The notes: generated from the sequence alone by a model not told the origin. Shown: positions 40,940 through 54,579, counted from the stretch's first letter. The stretch: DNA of 64,000 nucleotides from Vanilla planifolia (GCA_023846275.1 CM043872.1:27084670-27148669), one strand, 5' to 3'. Numbers and translations: made by a program.

Positions 40940-43900
40940 TTCTTGTTTATATGATCCCTTCTTTTTGCTAATTATAAAATATCATAAAAAAAAAAAAAGA
41001 AAATTAACAGTTTGATTTTTTTGACTCTATTTGCGTGAGTAAAACAAGTTTGAATGATCTTTCAAAAAAAAATTAAATGGGTTTTATGTAAATAAAAGTA
41101 AATTTTTGATAAAAATATTTATCAAATATATAATTATAAATAAATAACTAAATATTCGATAAATATTTTCCAAATAAGACCTTGTCAAAATCCCTTATAA
41201 GTCCTTTTAAGAAAAAAAATTTATTAAACATGCCTTTACATTGTGTTTTTAATATATCTTCTTACAAATATTTTTATAATCATAAAAGTTGTCAAATATT
41301 TTCTTATTTTTTATTAGATATAAAACACTATAATAAAAATAATTTTTAAATTAAAAAATAATCCTATTAGATACAATTCTTACATCTAAAAAATTAAATA
41401 ATATTTCTTTCTTTTATTATAAGGATTGAGTTTAGTCTCTTAATATCATATTATGATATAATCTTATCTGAAATAATATTTTATCTAAAATTTTAAGTCT
41501 CAAGTTGAGTTAATTAAAATTTTTTAAATTCTTTACCTTTTTATTTATAAATCACTATATCTTTATTTTGATCTTATTTCAAATGATTTATCATTAATTT
41601 TGTTTTTATATTACACTTTATTTTTAAAATAAAAAAACAATAGTGGGTAAGAATAATGTCGAACCGTACTCGATTGTTTATCGTGTCTTATCATGTTAAA
41701 CATGATGATATTACATTTAATTAATTGCAGAAGTTCACCTTTCACACGGAACTATGTTTCAAACAAATTTCTCTTCTTCCTCGAGATAAACTATCGGTTG
41801 CCCTGATGGTCCGGTTTCTTTTTTATTTTTGTATTTATTTTACAAATATAATTTCGTTTTTCATTAATAACCTTTATTATATATAATGAATCTATATTTT
41901 ATAATAATTCTGTAATTACGCAACGTAACGGTTTGGCTGAAAGAACGGAAGAAAGCTGCACGTTATTGAGATCTGTAGCTGTCTTATTTGACAGTTGTCG
42001 CGTGCACGAAAGTGCTGTTATGGAAGGCATCAAATTGTTTAATATTTTTTTAGATTTTAAAGTCAAAAAGAAAAACTATTTTTAAGTATTAATTATTAAA
42101 TAAATTCCAATTATAACTGAATTAATGAATAATAAGTTATGTGATACCAACTTTAACTTTTAAAGAAGAATATAAATTTAAATTTGAGCGTAATATTTAG
42201 TTTTTAAAAGATATATTTAATTGACTTTTGAAGTTGTATTATTGCTGGATTCATCTTGAATTGATATCAAATAATTTATATTGTCTATTCTTTTGAAGAT
42301 AAATTAGAAATAGCTGTTATAAAGAAATTAAAAAAATAAAAATAAAAAATATGGAGGAATAAAATAATCAAGTATCAGTTCTGTTATGTTTAGATTGCTG
42401 ACTTATTTTAAGATATCTTCTTTTTTTTAAGTATTTATGCAATTATTGTTTTGTGTAAATTCTTTGGGAATTTATACTTATATAATAAAATGCAACACTA
42501 ATTAATCATCTTTTTCTTGTTTGCTTTTTTATAATTTTTTTAATAAAGTTATGTTGAGCACAATTATTATCAAGATATAGTGTTTGATCAATTGTCAAGA
42601 TTTATACAAAAAAGTATTATAAATTTTGTAAAATATTAATCATCATAGGATATAAGTCAACTCAAACAATAAATGTCAAGATCTCATCAACTAATCTATA
42701 ATGATTTATGATATTAAGATTAAATATATAGAATAAAATATATGATGACACATAAAACATAAGTAAATACCTAATAATGAAATAAAAAGGAAAATATAGT
42801 CAATATCAAAACTTTTTTCTTAAATAACATAAATAAAATTATTATGATATAAGATATAAATCAAAAGATCTTTAATATAAACATAGAAAAATAGCTACTA
42901 TCCATATACACATAATAATAAAACACAAGATCATATAAACCAATTTTTTATAAAACTTTAATAATAAAGCCAACTAAAAAATAAAATTTTATTTATGTCA
43001 TTAGAGTCCTCATTTTTTATATGATGAAAGAATGACATGTGATGTAAATGATAATAAAATTTTATAAAACTTAATAAATAAATTAATAAGACAATAGAAT
43101 ATGAAAATATTATAACATGATAATAGTATTAAAACAATCTTAATATATTGTTCATAATTATGAATTAAAGAACAAAACATGAGTGATAAAGACAAACCAA
43201 TAACTACAAATGCAACCAAGTAAAATATGAGCATTTACTTTTTTGTTGTCTTTATTTTTAATTTCTAATTTTTTTTTGTATATCACTTAATTTATTATTT
43301 GATCATTATCATATGAATCTAATAATAATTATATTTATACTCAAATGATTTTCTATAGACATCCATCCATAATAGTATGATCTCCATACTTATTCCTATA
43401 ATCACATGTCAGGTATGGTATTCACACATATATTTAATCACCTTACACAAAGACACTAATGACACGCACGCATACACACACACTTGTTAAACAAGAGAGC
43501 CTTTAAACATATACTCGCTCATATAAAGCGAAGATAATGTATCAAGAAAATCATTTTTACTATTTTATTATATTTTTAGTTTACATATTTTTTTCATTTA
43601 TGTATTTCAACCTAATAAATAAAATCATCTATATTATATAACACATGAATCACGTATGATCTATACACTTTTCAAATTGATAATAAATTATAAATTAATT
43701 TAATATTATATTTACTCATAATTATCATATTTACATTCTTAAATTTCAAATGAAATTTCTTTATTTTATTTTCTCATCTTCTAAGTTTTTATAATAAAAT
43801 GCATATACATAATTTATTATATACTATCGATGATATCACAATTTAATATTTTTCTAACACTGTTAGATTATAAAGTACAGTGTTTACAAATTCAATTGAA

Positions 43901-44535
43901 TTTGTTTATATAACTTACAAATCTTAATTCAATTTCAATCACACAAGTTACAAATTAAAATAACAATTGAAATCTTTTACTTTCAAAAGCATAAAATTAG
44001 ATGTTTGTGTTCTCAAACAAATTCACCTAACTCAAATATTTTGCAATGAAAAATTTTATTAATCTTAATCTAAATTGAATCATTTAAGTAATCTCAAATA
44101 TTCTTACAACGAAAATCTTTTATTGATCTTAATTATCATTATAAGTTTAAAAAGATTGTTTAGAATTGTAAATTATTGCATGAGAATATATGATAAGTAA
44201 AATATAAAAATAATTTATAGTTGGTTCAACTTAAATCTAAATGTAATTGAAACCTATCTAAATGATTAGGCTTATATTAATTCACTCTTTTTTTTTTAAG
44301 TCAAGTAAGGTCAACTTAAACAACAACTATTATCTTTTTACATGAAAAAATAATTATATTAAATATATTATAAAATAAGTGGGTGTACCAAAGGAAGGTG
44401 GAGATTGATGAAAGTAAAGACATGGCTTATAGTTAATAGCCTTTAACAAAAATAGGGAATTGAGTACAATGAGACTCTCTTGTTTATATTAAAGTTTGCA
44501 TTATACTTGTACCTAAGTTAGACCACATTAACAAA
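40940..44535. other. AT-rich intergenic spacer
   Basis: No gene recognised. A less AT-rich patch at about 41,915-42,030 is unexplained. Near 43,430-43,470 the sequence resembles, in inverted orientation, a block near 21,890-21,935 (ATCACcTTACACAAAgAcACTAaTG), pointing to a dispersed repeat family. Confidence 0.4.
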
Positions 44536-44539
44536 AAAA

Positions 44540-45545
44540 ATCAAAACTTTATTACTCCATGGTAATATTCCAACTTCCAAAGCTAGTTCTTTATAAAATA
44601 AACTTTGCTTGAGAAGTTATTTATGATTACTTAACAAATATATAAATCTAAAAGTCAAATAATAAATTACATATATAATTCAATATTTTATCCTATATAT
44701 ATATATATATATTAGTTATGTGAGTATCTTTGCCATGCTTTGATAAGGCAGTTAAGCAATATTTTTATCACCTCGTTACCTTGCATGTCCTCAATATCTA
44801 CACTTATGAAATAGATATTCTTTGTTAGCAAAAAATGTTGTCTCCCAATCACTTCGAATAAGAAAAGTTATTCTCTATTCTTAGAGAAGCTTCATATGCC
44901 TCAAATTTAAATTCAACCAAATGATGCACGAATAATAGTTGCTAAAGTTTCAACAGTAGTTATTAAAATAAAATAGTTTTATTCTTGGTAGATGGAAAAA
45001 TAATCTTGAGCCCTTTTTTATTCATTGTTAAATTGAAAAAAAAATCAAGACTTTATTACTCCATGGTAAAGTCCCAACCACCATAACTAGCTCTTTGTAA
45101 AAAAAAACATTGCTTGAGAAGTTATTTATGATTACTCAAAAATATATAAATGTAAAAATAAAAAATAAATTATATATATATTTCCATATTTTATCCTTGA
45201 TATATACAAATATATGTATTTATATATTAATTATGTGAGTATCTTTGTCATGCTTTGGTAAGAAAGTTCTCTAGTAACATGCTTTCGCCTCATCACTTTA
45301 TACTTCCTCAAAATCTACATTCATGAGCTCGATATTCTTTATCGATGGAAAATGTTATCTTTCAATCACCTCTTGTATGAAAAGTTATTCTCCAATCTTG
45401 GAGAAACTTCATATACCTCAATTTCAAATTCCAACAAATGATGCATAAACAGTAGCTGCTAAAGTTCCTACACTAGTTATAAAAAAAGTTTCATGCTCGA
45501 TAAATAGAAAAGTAATCTAGAGCCCTTTCTTGTTCATTGTCATCA
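44540..45545. repeat. Diverged tandem duplication, unit about 505 bp
   Basis: Copy about 44,540-45,020 and copy about 45,048-45,545 share ACTTTATTACTCCATGGTAA, CTTGAGAAGTTATTTATGAT, TATGTGAGTATCTTTG, CATGCTTTG, AAAAGTTATTCTC and GAGCCCTTT in the same order. An AT microsatellite is present in the first copy at 44,695-44,713. Confidence 0.8.
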
Positions 45546-45973
45546 ACTTGTTAAACAGAGCGCCACTTGACTCGTAACAACTCAACAACAAATTATTCAC
45601 TTCGTGGTATTGTAAGTATGGAAGAACTGGAGAAACAATATCGTTACAAAAACATTCAGGTGAAATCAAGTAACGGTAGATCAACCAATAAATAGATGCA
45701 CAATTACATATTTAACAAAAAAATGTCTGCAATAAATATGCCACAACCAGCTCTTTCTTGTCCATTGTCATTCACTCATTAAACAAGAAAGCTTCTTCAC
45801 TGAAAACAGCACATTATTAACTTCATGGTATTGTAAACATGGGAGAACTGGAGCAACAGTATTGATACAAAAACTTACAGTTAAAATCAAGGAACGATAG
45901 ATCACCCAATAAATAGATGCACAACTACATATTTAACAAAAGAATGTCTGCAATCAATATGCCACACCATCAA
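45524..45973. repeat. Second tandem duplication, unit about 226 bp, adjoining the first
   Basis: 45,524-45,750 and 45,752-45,973 share TTGTTAAACA/CATTAAACA, TGGTATTGTAA, GAAGAACTGGAG/GGAGAACTGGAG, CAATAAATAGATGCACAA and TACATATTTAACAAA. It starts at the end of the 505-bp repeat and stops about 110 nt before the stop codon of the next gene. Confidence 0.8.
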
Positions 45974-46084
45974 CCGAAAGAAATACTAATTACAACACAA
46001 CGGAGGACACTTGCATATTTTCACACATTAATGATATACCCAACAGAAACAAAATCCAATGTGTTTAAACGTTCTTCAGCTTGG

Positions 46085-49000
46085 TCACTTGGCTGTAACC
46101 GTTCGTTCAGATGACACAGTTTTCGAAGATGTTGACTTCCCCAAGATTGCCTTCTTAGCTTTCACGATTGAGCGCTTAACCTTGGAGAAGATGTTGCTTG
46201 ATTCACGCTTAGTGACCTCTTTCACCAGCTTAGAGTCTGCACCATCGGAAGGTATGACGGGATCTTGATTGCTTGCTTTCTCACTCGCTTCCTTTCTGTT
46301 GCTCAACTCTTCATGCTCTTGTTTACCCGTTGCAGTCTCTACAGATTCACCTATTTTCACTTCCTCCTTTTTGTCCTCAGGGATGGTTGCATTATTTTCC
46401 TCCATGGTGAGTTCTCTGGAGGTTTCAACAACCTCTTCAATAACTTTTCCTGAGGCTTCAATGTATTTTATTTCCTCTGTGGAGGACTTTTCTTCCAGAG
46501 TTTCATCCTTCTTCTCCTCAGCCACCTCTGATGGCCCAATGTCAGTCACTTCTGCTACGGATGTTTTTTCCCCCACATCAAGTTCTCGGGAGGTTTCATT
46601 CTTCTCCACAATTGTCTCTGTTTCTTCAATGTCCTTCACTTCCTCAGCAAAGGCTTCCGCAAGGCTTAATCCCCTAGAGGGCTTTGTTGGAGCTACATTC
46701 TCGCTATTTATACTCTCATTCTTCTCTATCACTTGCTCAGATGATTCGTTAACAGTGGTTTGACTTTCAGGTGCCTCCACCGTGGTAGCATCTTGCCCTT
46801 CCAGGTTTAAACTTGTTTTCTCTTCACCCAAACTTTGATGCCCCACAAGAGTGACATCACTTGTTTCTGTGACAAAATCGGGATCTTTAGCTATCACTTC
46901 TAAATCTTTCTTTTCAACTTCAATATTGGTGCTCTTATCCTTTTCCTCAACAGTTTCAAAAGTTTCAGGAGCATTCACTTCCTCGGAAGAAACTCCAACT
47001 GCCGTGAGTTCTGTGGATGTGTCACCCAAGACAGTCTTCAAAGCCTCGGTGTTATCATCTGTCAGCTTTGGAACAACTATGTCCCCTTCTGAAGAAGCTC
47101 CACCTCCTGATAAAGTGGTGTCAATGCTGAAACTTCCAATTGTATCTTCCTTTTTCTCCTCAATTATTCCACCAACTTCAGAAGCATTTCCATGTTCAGT
47201 TGAAAGCTCAGCAACTATAGAAGAATCCATAATGGTGGATGGCTCCAAAACATCTTCTCCTTGGTCGCCATTCTCTTCAACCACAACTCCTTCAGATAAC
47301 TTATCTTCAGCAAACATCGCTTGAGTTGATTCAGCTTTTGATTTACGACCTTCCTGCACCTGCGTCTCTACTGCAGTTTCTGTGGTCTCCTCTTCCAAGT
47401 TTTGTTTCTCTTTTTCAGCGACCTCTGTAGCTGCTGAAGCCCTCTCTTCAAGCAAAGAAGAGTCAATTGGAGTTTCTGTGGTCTCTGCTGAAGTTTCGGT
47501 GGTCTCCTTTTCCATGATTTCTTCCTCTTTTCCAACAACGTCTGCATCTACTGAAGCCTTCCCTTCGTGTAAAGAGGAGTCAATAACAACTTCGGCTCCA
47601 TCATCTACTACAGTCAAATCCGAAATTGGTTCTTGACTTTCAATTGCCTTCTCGGGCTTCTCTTCTTCAGGCGACCCTGAGACAACTTCAAGATCTTTCA
47701 CAGGTACCTCAATGGTGGTTGGAACTTTTGGATGCCTATCAACTTCTTCTATTGACTCAGAAACATCAGGAATAACTATTCCAGAAGCATCCTGCTTCTG
47801 TTCTTCCAGTGAGCCAGATTCTACTTCCAGGCCTTTCACACCTACCTCAACATCATCAACCTTTTCTGGTGCTTCAGAAACATCCGGAACTGGCTCCTGC
47901 ACTTCATCCTCTGAATCCTTTGTATACACAGGTATCACCTTTTCCTGACCCTCGACCTCAACCTTAACCTTCTCATCTTGGAGAATTTCTGTACCAGTAG
48001 AACCTATAGATACTTCCTGTGGTATATTCAAAGAAGTTGAAGGAACTTCGACATCCTCTATATTTTGTTGCACTTTATTCCGGGTCTCATCGTCACTATC
48101 AGCTTTGCTTTTTGTTTCTCCTTCATTTATTTCACTTGTAGGTGCCGAAGAATGAGACGGCTCGGATTCCAGCACAGGATTCTCTATCTCTCCAATCTTT
48201 GCAAGCACATCTTCCTTCTTAGCATCAATAACAGAAGTAACATCCAATTCATGCTCATGTTCAGATGCATGGTCATCTGTTGCAGTCACAGCCAAATTTT
48301 CTCCTCTGGCATTGTCAACCTCATCCTTTCCAGCATCGTTCTTGAGTTGTAAATTAACTTCTTCATCTTCCAATTTAGTATCATTGGTAACCTTTTTCTC
48401 CTCAAAATGCTGCATAATATTTAATAAGTTGGAATCACTGATAAGTAAACAAAAAAAAAAAAAAAAAAAATACAGAGACAACTGCATTGAGTTGCACAAA
48501 GAAAGAGACTAAGCCATATAAAATTCAAATGAAAATTTGCAACTCTTAAATAGCGCAATCCACACGAGGATTTTTTCTCTATCTAACCAAAATTCTTCTT
48601 ACTAAGGATCAAAACAATGCTGGCAAATGCGGATTAAGATGATTACTATGATACATATTGCCTCATGAGATGATCCTTGACAGAGAAATTTGAAGATTGA
48701 TTACAAAATCGGCTGGTTCTCAAGAAGGTACAGTGCTAAACATTACACTACTATATCTTAAGAATTATATAAGCTGCACTTTCTTGTACTATTGGCTTAC
48801 TATGATTCATTATCTATAGTACCAATCAGGTAGGACACCATTCGGCAGAATGGTAAAACAGGATAAACATTAAGAAATCACGAAAACAAACAAATATAAC
48901 TACGAAAAAACTTTGTTCTAAGGAAACTTGTTGATGGGTAATCCTCTAACTCAGTTGGCAAAATTTGTGAAATCATCAGTGATGCAGAAAGAAAGAAATA

Positions 49001-49235
49001 GGTGGGCAGGTGGGAAAAAGGGGCAAACAAACAAGATAAGCTTATGTAAAGGAAATTCGAATTGGTTATCTTCCAAGCATATGATTTCTTTCAACTTCCA
49101 AGGAAGATAAAAAACGAAAACTCCATTTTTACTAGTTTTTTCAAGCAACCTTGGTTAAATAAAAGAGAAAGAAAAGGATGGGTTTATGCGCACCTCGTCG
49201 ACTCTTTGATCTGCCGGCGAGCTGTCGGATGCCAT
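46085..49235 (-). CDS. Acidic Glu/Val/Ser/Thr-rich protein with basic C-terminus, unknown function
   Basis: Exon 1 is 49235-49194 (MASDSSPADQRVDE) with donor GAG/GTGCGC. Exon 2 is 48409-46085 with acceptor GCAG/CATTTT, phase 0. Intron is 784 bp. The product is 788 residues. The body is low-complexity and strongly acidic, with many loosely repeated short phrases (PVPDVSEAPEKVDDVEVGVK, EKETTETSAETTETP); it is probably disordered, with no membrane segment or signal peptide. A more ordinary-looking string, RGLSLAEAFAEEVKDIEE, lies in the last third. The last 38 residues are basic (SNIFSKVKRSIVKAKKAILG). I do not recognise a named family; similar plant proteins are usually labelled neurofilament-like or uncharacterised. 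The long frame free of stops, together with a well-formed intron, argues for a real gene. Translating exon 2 through its upstream intron would add a false N-terminus. Confidence 0.85.
48450..48470. repeat. Poly-A tract in the intron of the acidic-protein gene
   Basis: About 21 A on the plus strand, so a U-rich tract in the minus-strand transcript, about 40 nt before the exon 2 acceptor. A polypyrimidine role is possible. Confidence 0.8.
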
Positions 49236-49445
49236 GGATTCCTAAAGAGCCGCACGAACTGGAGATGCGAAGCAGAGTACAGTGGATGGGAAGGCGGAGG
49301 GGATGGAGAGATACAGCTGAGACAGATAAAAGAGAGAAGAACTAAGAGTAGCTGTCAGCGATCCATGATTGATCAAAGACCACGGCCTCGGGGCTTCAGA
49401 GACGTGAGCTGTCTAGCCTGGCATATCGATGGTCCCATTCTTATA
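49236..49445 (-). promoter_or_regulatory. Probable 5' UTR and core promoter of the acidic-protein gene
   Basis: Minus-strand sequence before the ATG is C/T-rich, as in plant leaders. A TATA-like TTGTATAAGAATGG lies near 49,445-49,430 and an ACGT core (CTCACGTC) near 49,406-49,398. Inferred from motif and position only. Confidence 0.4.
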
Positions 49446-49450
49446 CAATA

Positions 49451-49477
49451 GAGAAAAAAAAAAAAAAAAAAAAAAAA
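49451..49477. repeat. Poly-A tract
   Basis: About 27 A residues just upstream of the promoter. Confidence 0.9.
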
Positions 49478-51310
49478 ATCCTTACAAAGTGCAGGAAATT
49501 AAGAATAATTTATTAATTCTGAAATAACAAATAGTCGGATTTATTATCTCTAATAAGGTATTTAACTACATACTACAGTGATGATTTCAGGATAATTAAT
49601 AATCACATCTTACCTTTTTATGGCTTGACAGCTCTTTTTTCTCTATATTTTTTAAAAAATTTGACAAAAGTATTTTATACTTTTTTCTTTTTTTATGTAT
49701 TGTTATAAAGTGTCTCTTTTAAAAAGAAGCTCGTTTTCAAAAAGTTGGTTAAACAATAATTTTAACTTTTGCATCGTAGGGCCAATTTGCTAATGGTTAA
49801 TGAGTTTAACACGTTTTTGACAAAAAAATTGAAGCATGGATTTGATGTGAATACTAAAATTATAAATTTTTGCAAGCTATGTAAGATAATTTTAATATTT
49901 TGAAGTTTTAAAAAAATACAATTTTGGTAATAAAAACATGGTCATCAAATGAATTTTTTAATGACTTTCAAAACATTAATTATTTAGTTTGTTCCTATCG
50001 ATTATTATTTGTAATTTGTTTATTATAAAAGGGATTTTATGACAAAGGGTTAAGGATACTTCCAACTCTTGTGTTTCTTTCATTGTGCATTACATAGCCA
50101 ACTTTATTAAATGCAAACTTTGTGAATGTCATAAATTTTCTAATAAAAAAATTTTTTTATTAAAAATGCAAAACCTTGAGAAGAAAAAGGATCTTAAACC
50201 TATGCAATGTTTGTGTTTATATAAGGAATGATGCTTAATGTAGATATAAGAGAATTAAAGAATAATAATGACATGATTAAAATATGAATTCGTGTGAAGT
50301 ATGTTTTAAATTTGACAAAAAAATCTTATATGTTTGAGTGCTATTGTTATAGTTATAAATTATCTAAAATTACTTGGGTCCATTCAAAATCATAAATATA
50401 TAATAATTGTTAAATATTAAGAATCTTTTAATTCCATTTATTATTAAATTTAATTTGTAATAAAATCATATGAGTTTCATCTTTTTTAATTGCAACATTC
50501 AAGATTAGAAAAATGTCACTTTGAAGATACGAAAATTTTAGGTACAATTTGGCTATCTAATAATTTATTATTAGATTCAAACAAATGTGCTTAAGAGTTA
50601 TAATGCTAAGTCTAATAATGATATGGTCGTAACATTAATTAGCATTAAATGTGTCCCAAACTTAAGAAAGTGTTATATATTTGAGTGTTATCTATTGTGA
50701 TTAATATAATTTCTCAAGAGAAATTAAAGTCCTACAAGTTTGTAAATTTGTAAACAAAAGCTAAGAGACAATTTGAACCTCATGTTTAATTAAGTGCAAC
50801 TAAGAATAAAGTTTGCATAAGTTTCATCAATTTTGTTAAAAAAAATATTATAATTTGAGTAAGCAATAATTGATTTAAAGATTATAGTCAAAGTTTATGA
50901 GCATTATAGGTATTTATTGAAGAGAATACATCAAGAGATGAGGGTGATAAATCTTGACATGATATTTCAATCTTAATGTCAAATTATGTCATAACAATAA
51001 TTAAGATAAGGATACAATATCACTTTGGAGATACAAAAAGTTTATAGCAAGTACAAATTTATTACTAATAATTTCATTTCTTACTAAAACAAATGTGTTT
51101 ATGAGTTATCTTAGTGCTAAGTTAGAAGATATAAGGGTTTTGTGATTTTGTGTGATGCTTAGTTATTTGGAGCTTTTAGAAGTTTGATGACTTGGTTTAA
51201 AAAGGAGTTAAGAACATAATTTTGATATTGAGCCAATTGGAAAATTATTGAGATTATCTCAATATTTATATAGTTAAATTTTTTATTTAAGATATTATTT
51301 TTTAAAAAAC
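49478..51310. other. AT-rich spacer without gene
   Basis: Short broken frames only. No RNA gene or transposon protein recognised. Confidence 0.45.
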
Positions 51311-51315
51311 ATAAA

Positions 51316-54300
51316 TGTTATACCCGGTAAAATATTATAGGTTTAATCTTCAATAATTAAATTATGGCTTGGATGATTTCAAATCGACAGTAGGATGAGC
51401 CAGGAGCTCAATTGGAGGCTATTGGAATTTCTGAAATTTTCTGGGGATTTTTCGGAGCACCGAGGAATTTTTAAGTAATTTTCCCTGTTTAATTGGATTT
51501 TTGGAAATTCGAAAATCTATTTAAATCGGTCCATTAGACCGGAATTTGGTTTTTACCGCGCGTGAACCGGACCGGAACGGTTCAGCGAAGGCGGGGGCGG
51601 TTCGCCGAGTGCGTTTGCGCGTGCGGTTGGATAAGCCGCGGATAAGCGGATCGGACGGACGAGATCAGCGGTGGAGATTAACCGGCTGATCGGGTTTAAG
51701 CGGCGTTATTAGAAGGTCAACCGGCACTTAATGGGTTCTTAACGGGTTATTACCGGTTTAAGTTGGGTATTTAACCCGATTAATTTCGGCTGTTAGGGTT
51801 TTCGAGCGGTGGCCGGAGACGAGGTGTTCGCGGCGAACGGCGATATTTTCCGGCAGCCTTTCAAGGGGCTTTTTGTACCTGGAGGTTCGCGGGACCGAGG
51901 AGAATCGATTGGTACCGGTTTCGTTCGGCGAGGAGCAGCGGTGGGTCGCGTGTGAGCTTCACCGTCGCCGGAGAAGAAAGGTAGGAAATTCAGAAATTAA
52001 ATTAGTTATTTAGCAAAATTAAAGCATGGAATATGTTGTTAATGTCTATCTGAGCATGTGATTGAAATTTTGAAGTCGGAAATGCATCGCAGTATTATAA
52101 TTTTAGCATGTTAGATTTTAGGGTTTCGGAAAATTATACCCGCCGAATTCGGGAAATTTACCAAGCATGTGTTGAATTGATTATGTGCTTTATTCATGTT
52201 AAGATTGTATCAAATACTGAAAATTGTTTAATTTCATAGATTGTTCGTTTAATTTCATAAATTGTTAAATGAGGATCGGATGAAAACTTCGGCGGGAAAT
52301 TTGATTGAATCTTAGAAATTAGTGGCATTATTGACAAATTAGGATAGTATGAACATCGGATTTTGCTTCTCCTTGATCTCGGTCGCCGGAAATCGACGGG
52401 GAAAAGGGAATTTCCCGGAGAATTCGTCGGCTAGGGTTTCGCGGGCGCCGGGCGGAGGAAGGAGATGGATTAGGATTTAGTTAATTAGTTAATAATTAAT
52501 CGTAAATTAATTAATTAACAATTATTAACTTAATGGGCGCGGATGAGAGAGAAGAAAAAGGATTATAATTCGGAAATTAATTCCGAATTTACGGAAATAA
52601 TTTAATGCGGCGCGGAAGAGAAAAAAAACGGGAGGAATTAAATTCGGAAATTTATTCCGAATTTTTGGAAAAAGAAAATGCAGAATATTTAATTCGGAAA
52701 TTAATCCGAATTTCGGAAAAAGGATTATGGGAAAATTTAATTCGGAAATTTAATCCGAATTTTCGGAAAAATAATTTGCAGAATATTTAATTCGGAAATT
52801 AATCCGAATTTTTGGAAAAAGGATATATGTGGAATTTAAATTCGGAAACTATTCCGAATTTCGAAAAATGGATAAAGACGGAAATTGATTACGGAATTTA
52901 AAAATTTCCTGAAGTAGGGAAAAATGTTATCAATGACGACAGTACAGTTGAAAACAGTCATACAGAGGCATGGTACATAGATGCTACCAGAACAGTCAGT
53001 AACTGGTATAGTTGTATTGCTTGGATGGCAAAGGGCATGGATTGAGTCAGTTTACTCAGTGTTGGCATATTTTATGGATTGGCATATTGGACCGGACTAC
53101 TATAGACCCTATATGATGTTTTAGGGTAGTTGTGGTAGGTAACTGTGCGGTTCAGACTTAACTTTCACAGTATACATGTGGACTGGTATGCGCCTTGTTG
53201 TATCTGGACACATGTTGCCGAATCTTGGAGTTAAAGCTTGGCAATGACTGTAGGGGCGTGGCTTCTATGGAAATTGTTGGGAGAGGACTTCTTGGGACGG
53301 TGGCTGAGTCGACCTCTTCTGGTCCACGAGTGTAGGCCTGCGTGCCTGAGAGTGGCAGCGGCAGGGGTGACTCGCCGTGGCTAGCCAGGGTGTCTCACGT
53401 TGGCTAGAGATCTATGTGACGGGTTTGTCTATAGTCTCCAGAAGATTGATTGACGAGAGACGCTGCGGTGTCGGGTGCTAGGCGCCATGCGTGCGCAGAG
53501 ATGGGCGTGTCCCGCTGGCATGCTACCTGGGAGCACAGAGGAGAGCTACTCTGTTGTGACTGGGGGTGACTGTGATTGGTCAGAGTCTGGAACTGAGAGT
53601 GCCTATCCACCATATATTGTTATGCTGTATTCTTATACTCTTGCTATTATCCTTCTCTTGCATGTGAGTTTTACTAGCTGTCTTTCCTACTGGGCGTAGC
53701 TCATTTCCGTATTATATATTTTCAGTGGCTCGGCAGACTTGACGCTACCAGATTAGGTGGGATCGTGGTCAGCAGACTTGTGGAGGATATCTGATCGGTG
53801 ATTATCTGAGAAATTCTGGTTAATAAATTGTTGCTGTTGGATGTTGTCAGTGAGACTGTTATTTTTATGTCTTGTATTATGTGAGGGTAATTCTGACTTA
53901 TGTATCTAGTTGGATGATATTGTATTTGTTGGACTTGGATCTTATTTTTGTGATGTAGTTTCCATTCACTGTTTTACTTTATTATCTTGATGGTATAGTG
54001 TGTGGAGTACTATATTTTATCTGAGGATGTTATGTATTTTATTTTTGATGGTGAGGTCATTACATGACTATGGAACTTAACATTGGGGGTTCAGACTTCT
54101 ATTAGACCGGTTCTCCTATCGGTATGGGTTAGGAGTATTGGGTCTAGTAGGAGTAACATTGCGCGAGTCCATCTGTTAATTCAGGAGTCATGAACCTGAT
54201 TTGACGGTGTACCCGGGAGATGGGATCCACATTGTTAAGGAAAGTAGGTGTGTAATGATGTGTTATATCCTATGTTTTTCGTAGGCTACTCAGGTTGGTA

Positions 54301-54376
54301 TGGGACGATCTGAGCTGTCTATATGCAAAAAAAAAAATTTATGCCAAAATCAGCCTAGAAAATATGGGGTGTAACA
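51316..54376 (+). repeat. 5' LTR
   Basis: 3,061 bp, TG...CA ends. GC-rich in its first part (51,540-51,990), then a palindromic AT array (52,567-52,870), then a mixed part. Small open frames inside (for example at 53,475-53,699) occur in both LTRs and are not supported as genes. Confidence 0.95.
52567..52870. repeat. Palindromic minisatellite in the 5' LTR
   Basis: Six units with about 48-52 nt spacing after the first, beginning near 52,570, 52,643, 52,693, 52,741, 52,791 and 52,843. Each has the palindromic core ATTCGGAAATTNATNCCGAAT followed by an A-rich spacer. The same array recurs in the 3' LTR. Confidence 0.9.
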
Positions 54377-54380
54377 AGAG

Positions 54381-54393
54381 TAGTATCAGAGCC
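54381..54393 (+). other. Primer binding site, initiator tRNA-Met type
   Basis: TAGTATCAGAGCC lies 4 nt after the end of the 5' LTR and matches the usual plant tRNA-iMet complement TGGTATCAGAGCC with one difference. Confidence 0.85.
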
Positions 54394-54579
54394 CTAGGTT
54401 AGGATAGTGGGGCTAGACATGTATAGAAGTTCAGCCCTAGGTTAGGATAATGGGGCGAGACATATATAGAAGTTCAACCCAAGGTGGGGAGAACTGTTGG
54501 TCATTTTATTAGACTATGGTAGTCCGTATGCCAAATACCAAATGACGACTCTAATGCCAGATTAGTTGCTTTTGACAGT

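Noticed and set aside
46269-47948. Several plus-strand open frames rich in Ser/Thr/Val
   Set aside because: Antisense shadows of the acidic-protein gene on the minus strand, where the intron phase and long frame fit.
53404-53699. Overlapping open frames of 69 and 74 codons inside the LTR
   Set aside because: Repeated identically in the other LTR, overlap on both strands and have no recognisable domain; byproducts of GC-richer LTR sequence.
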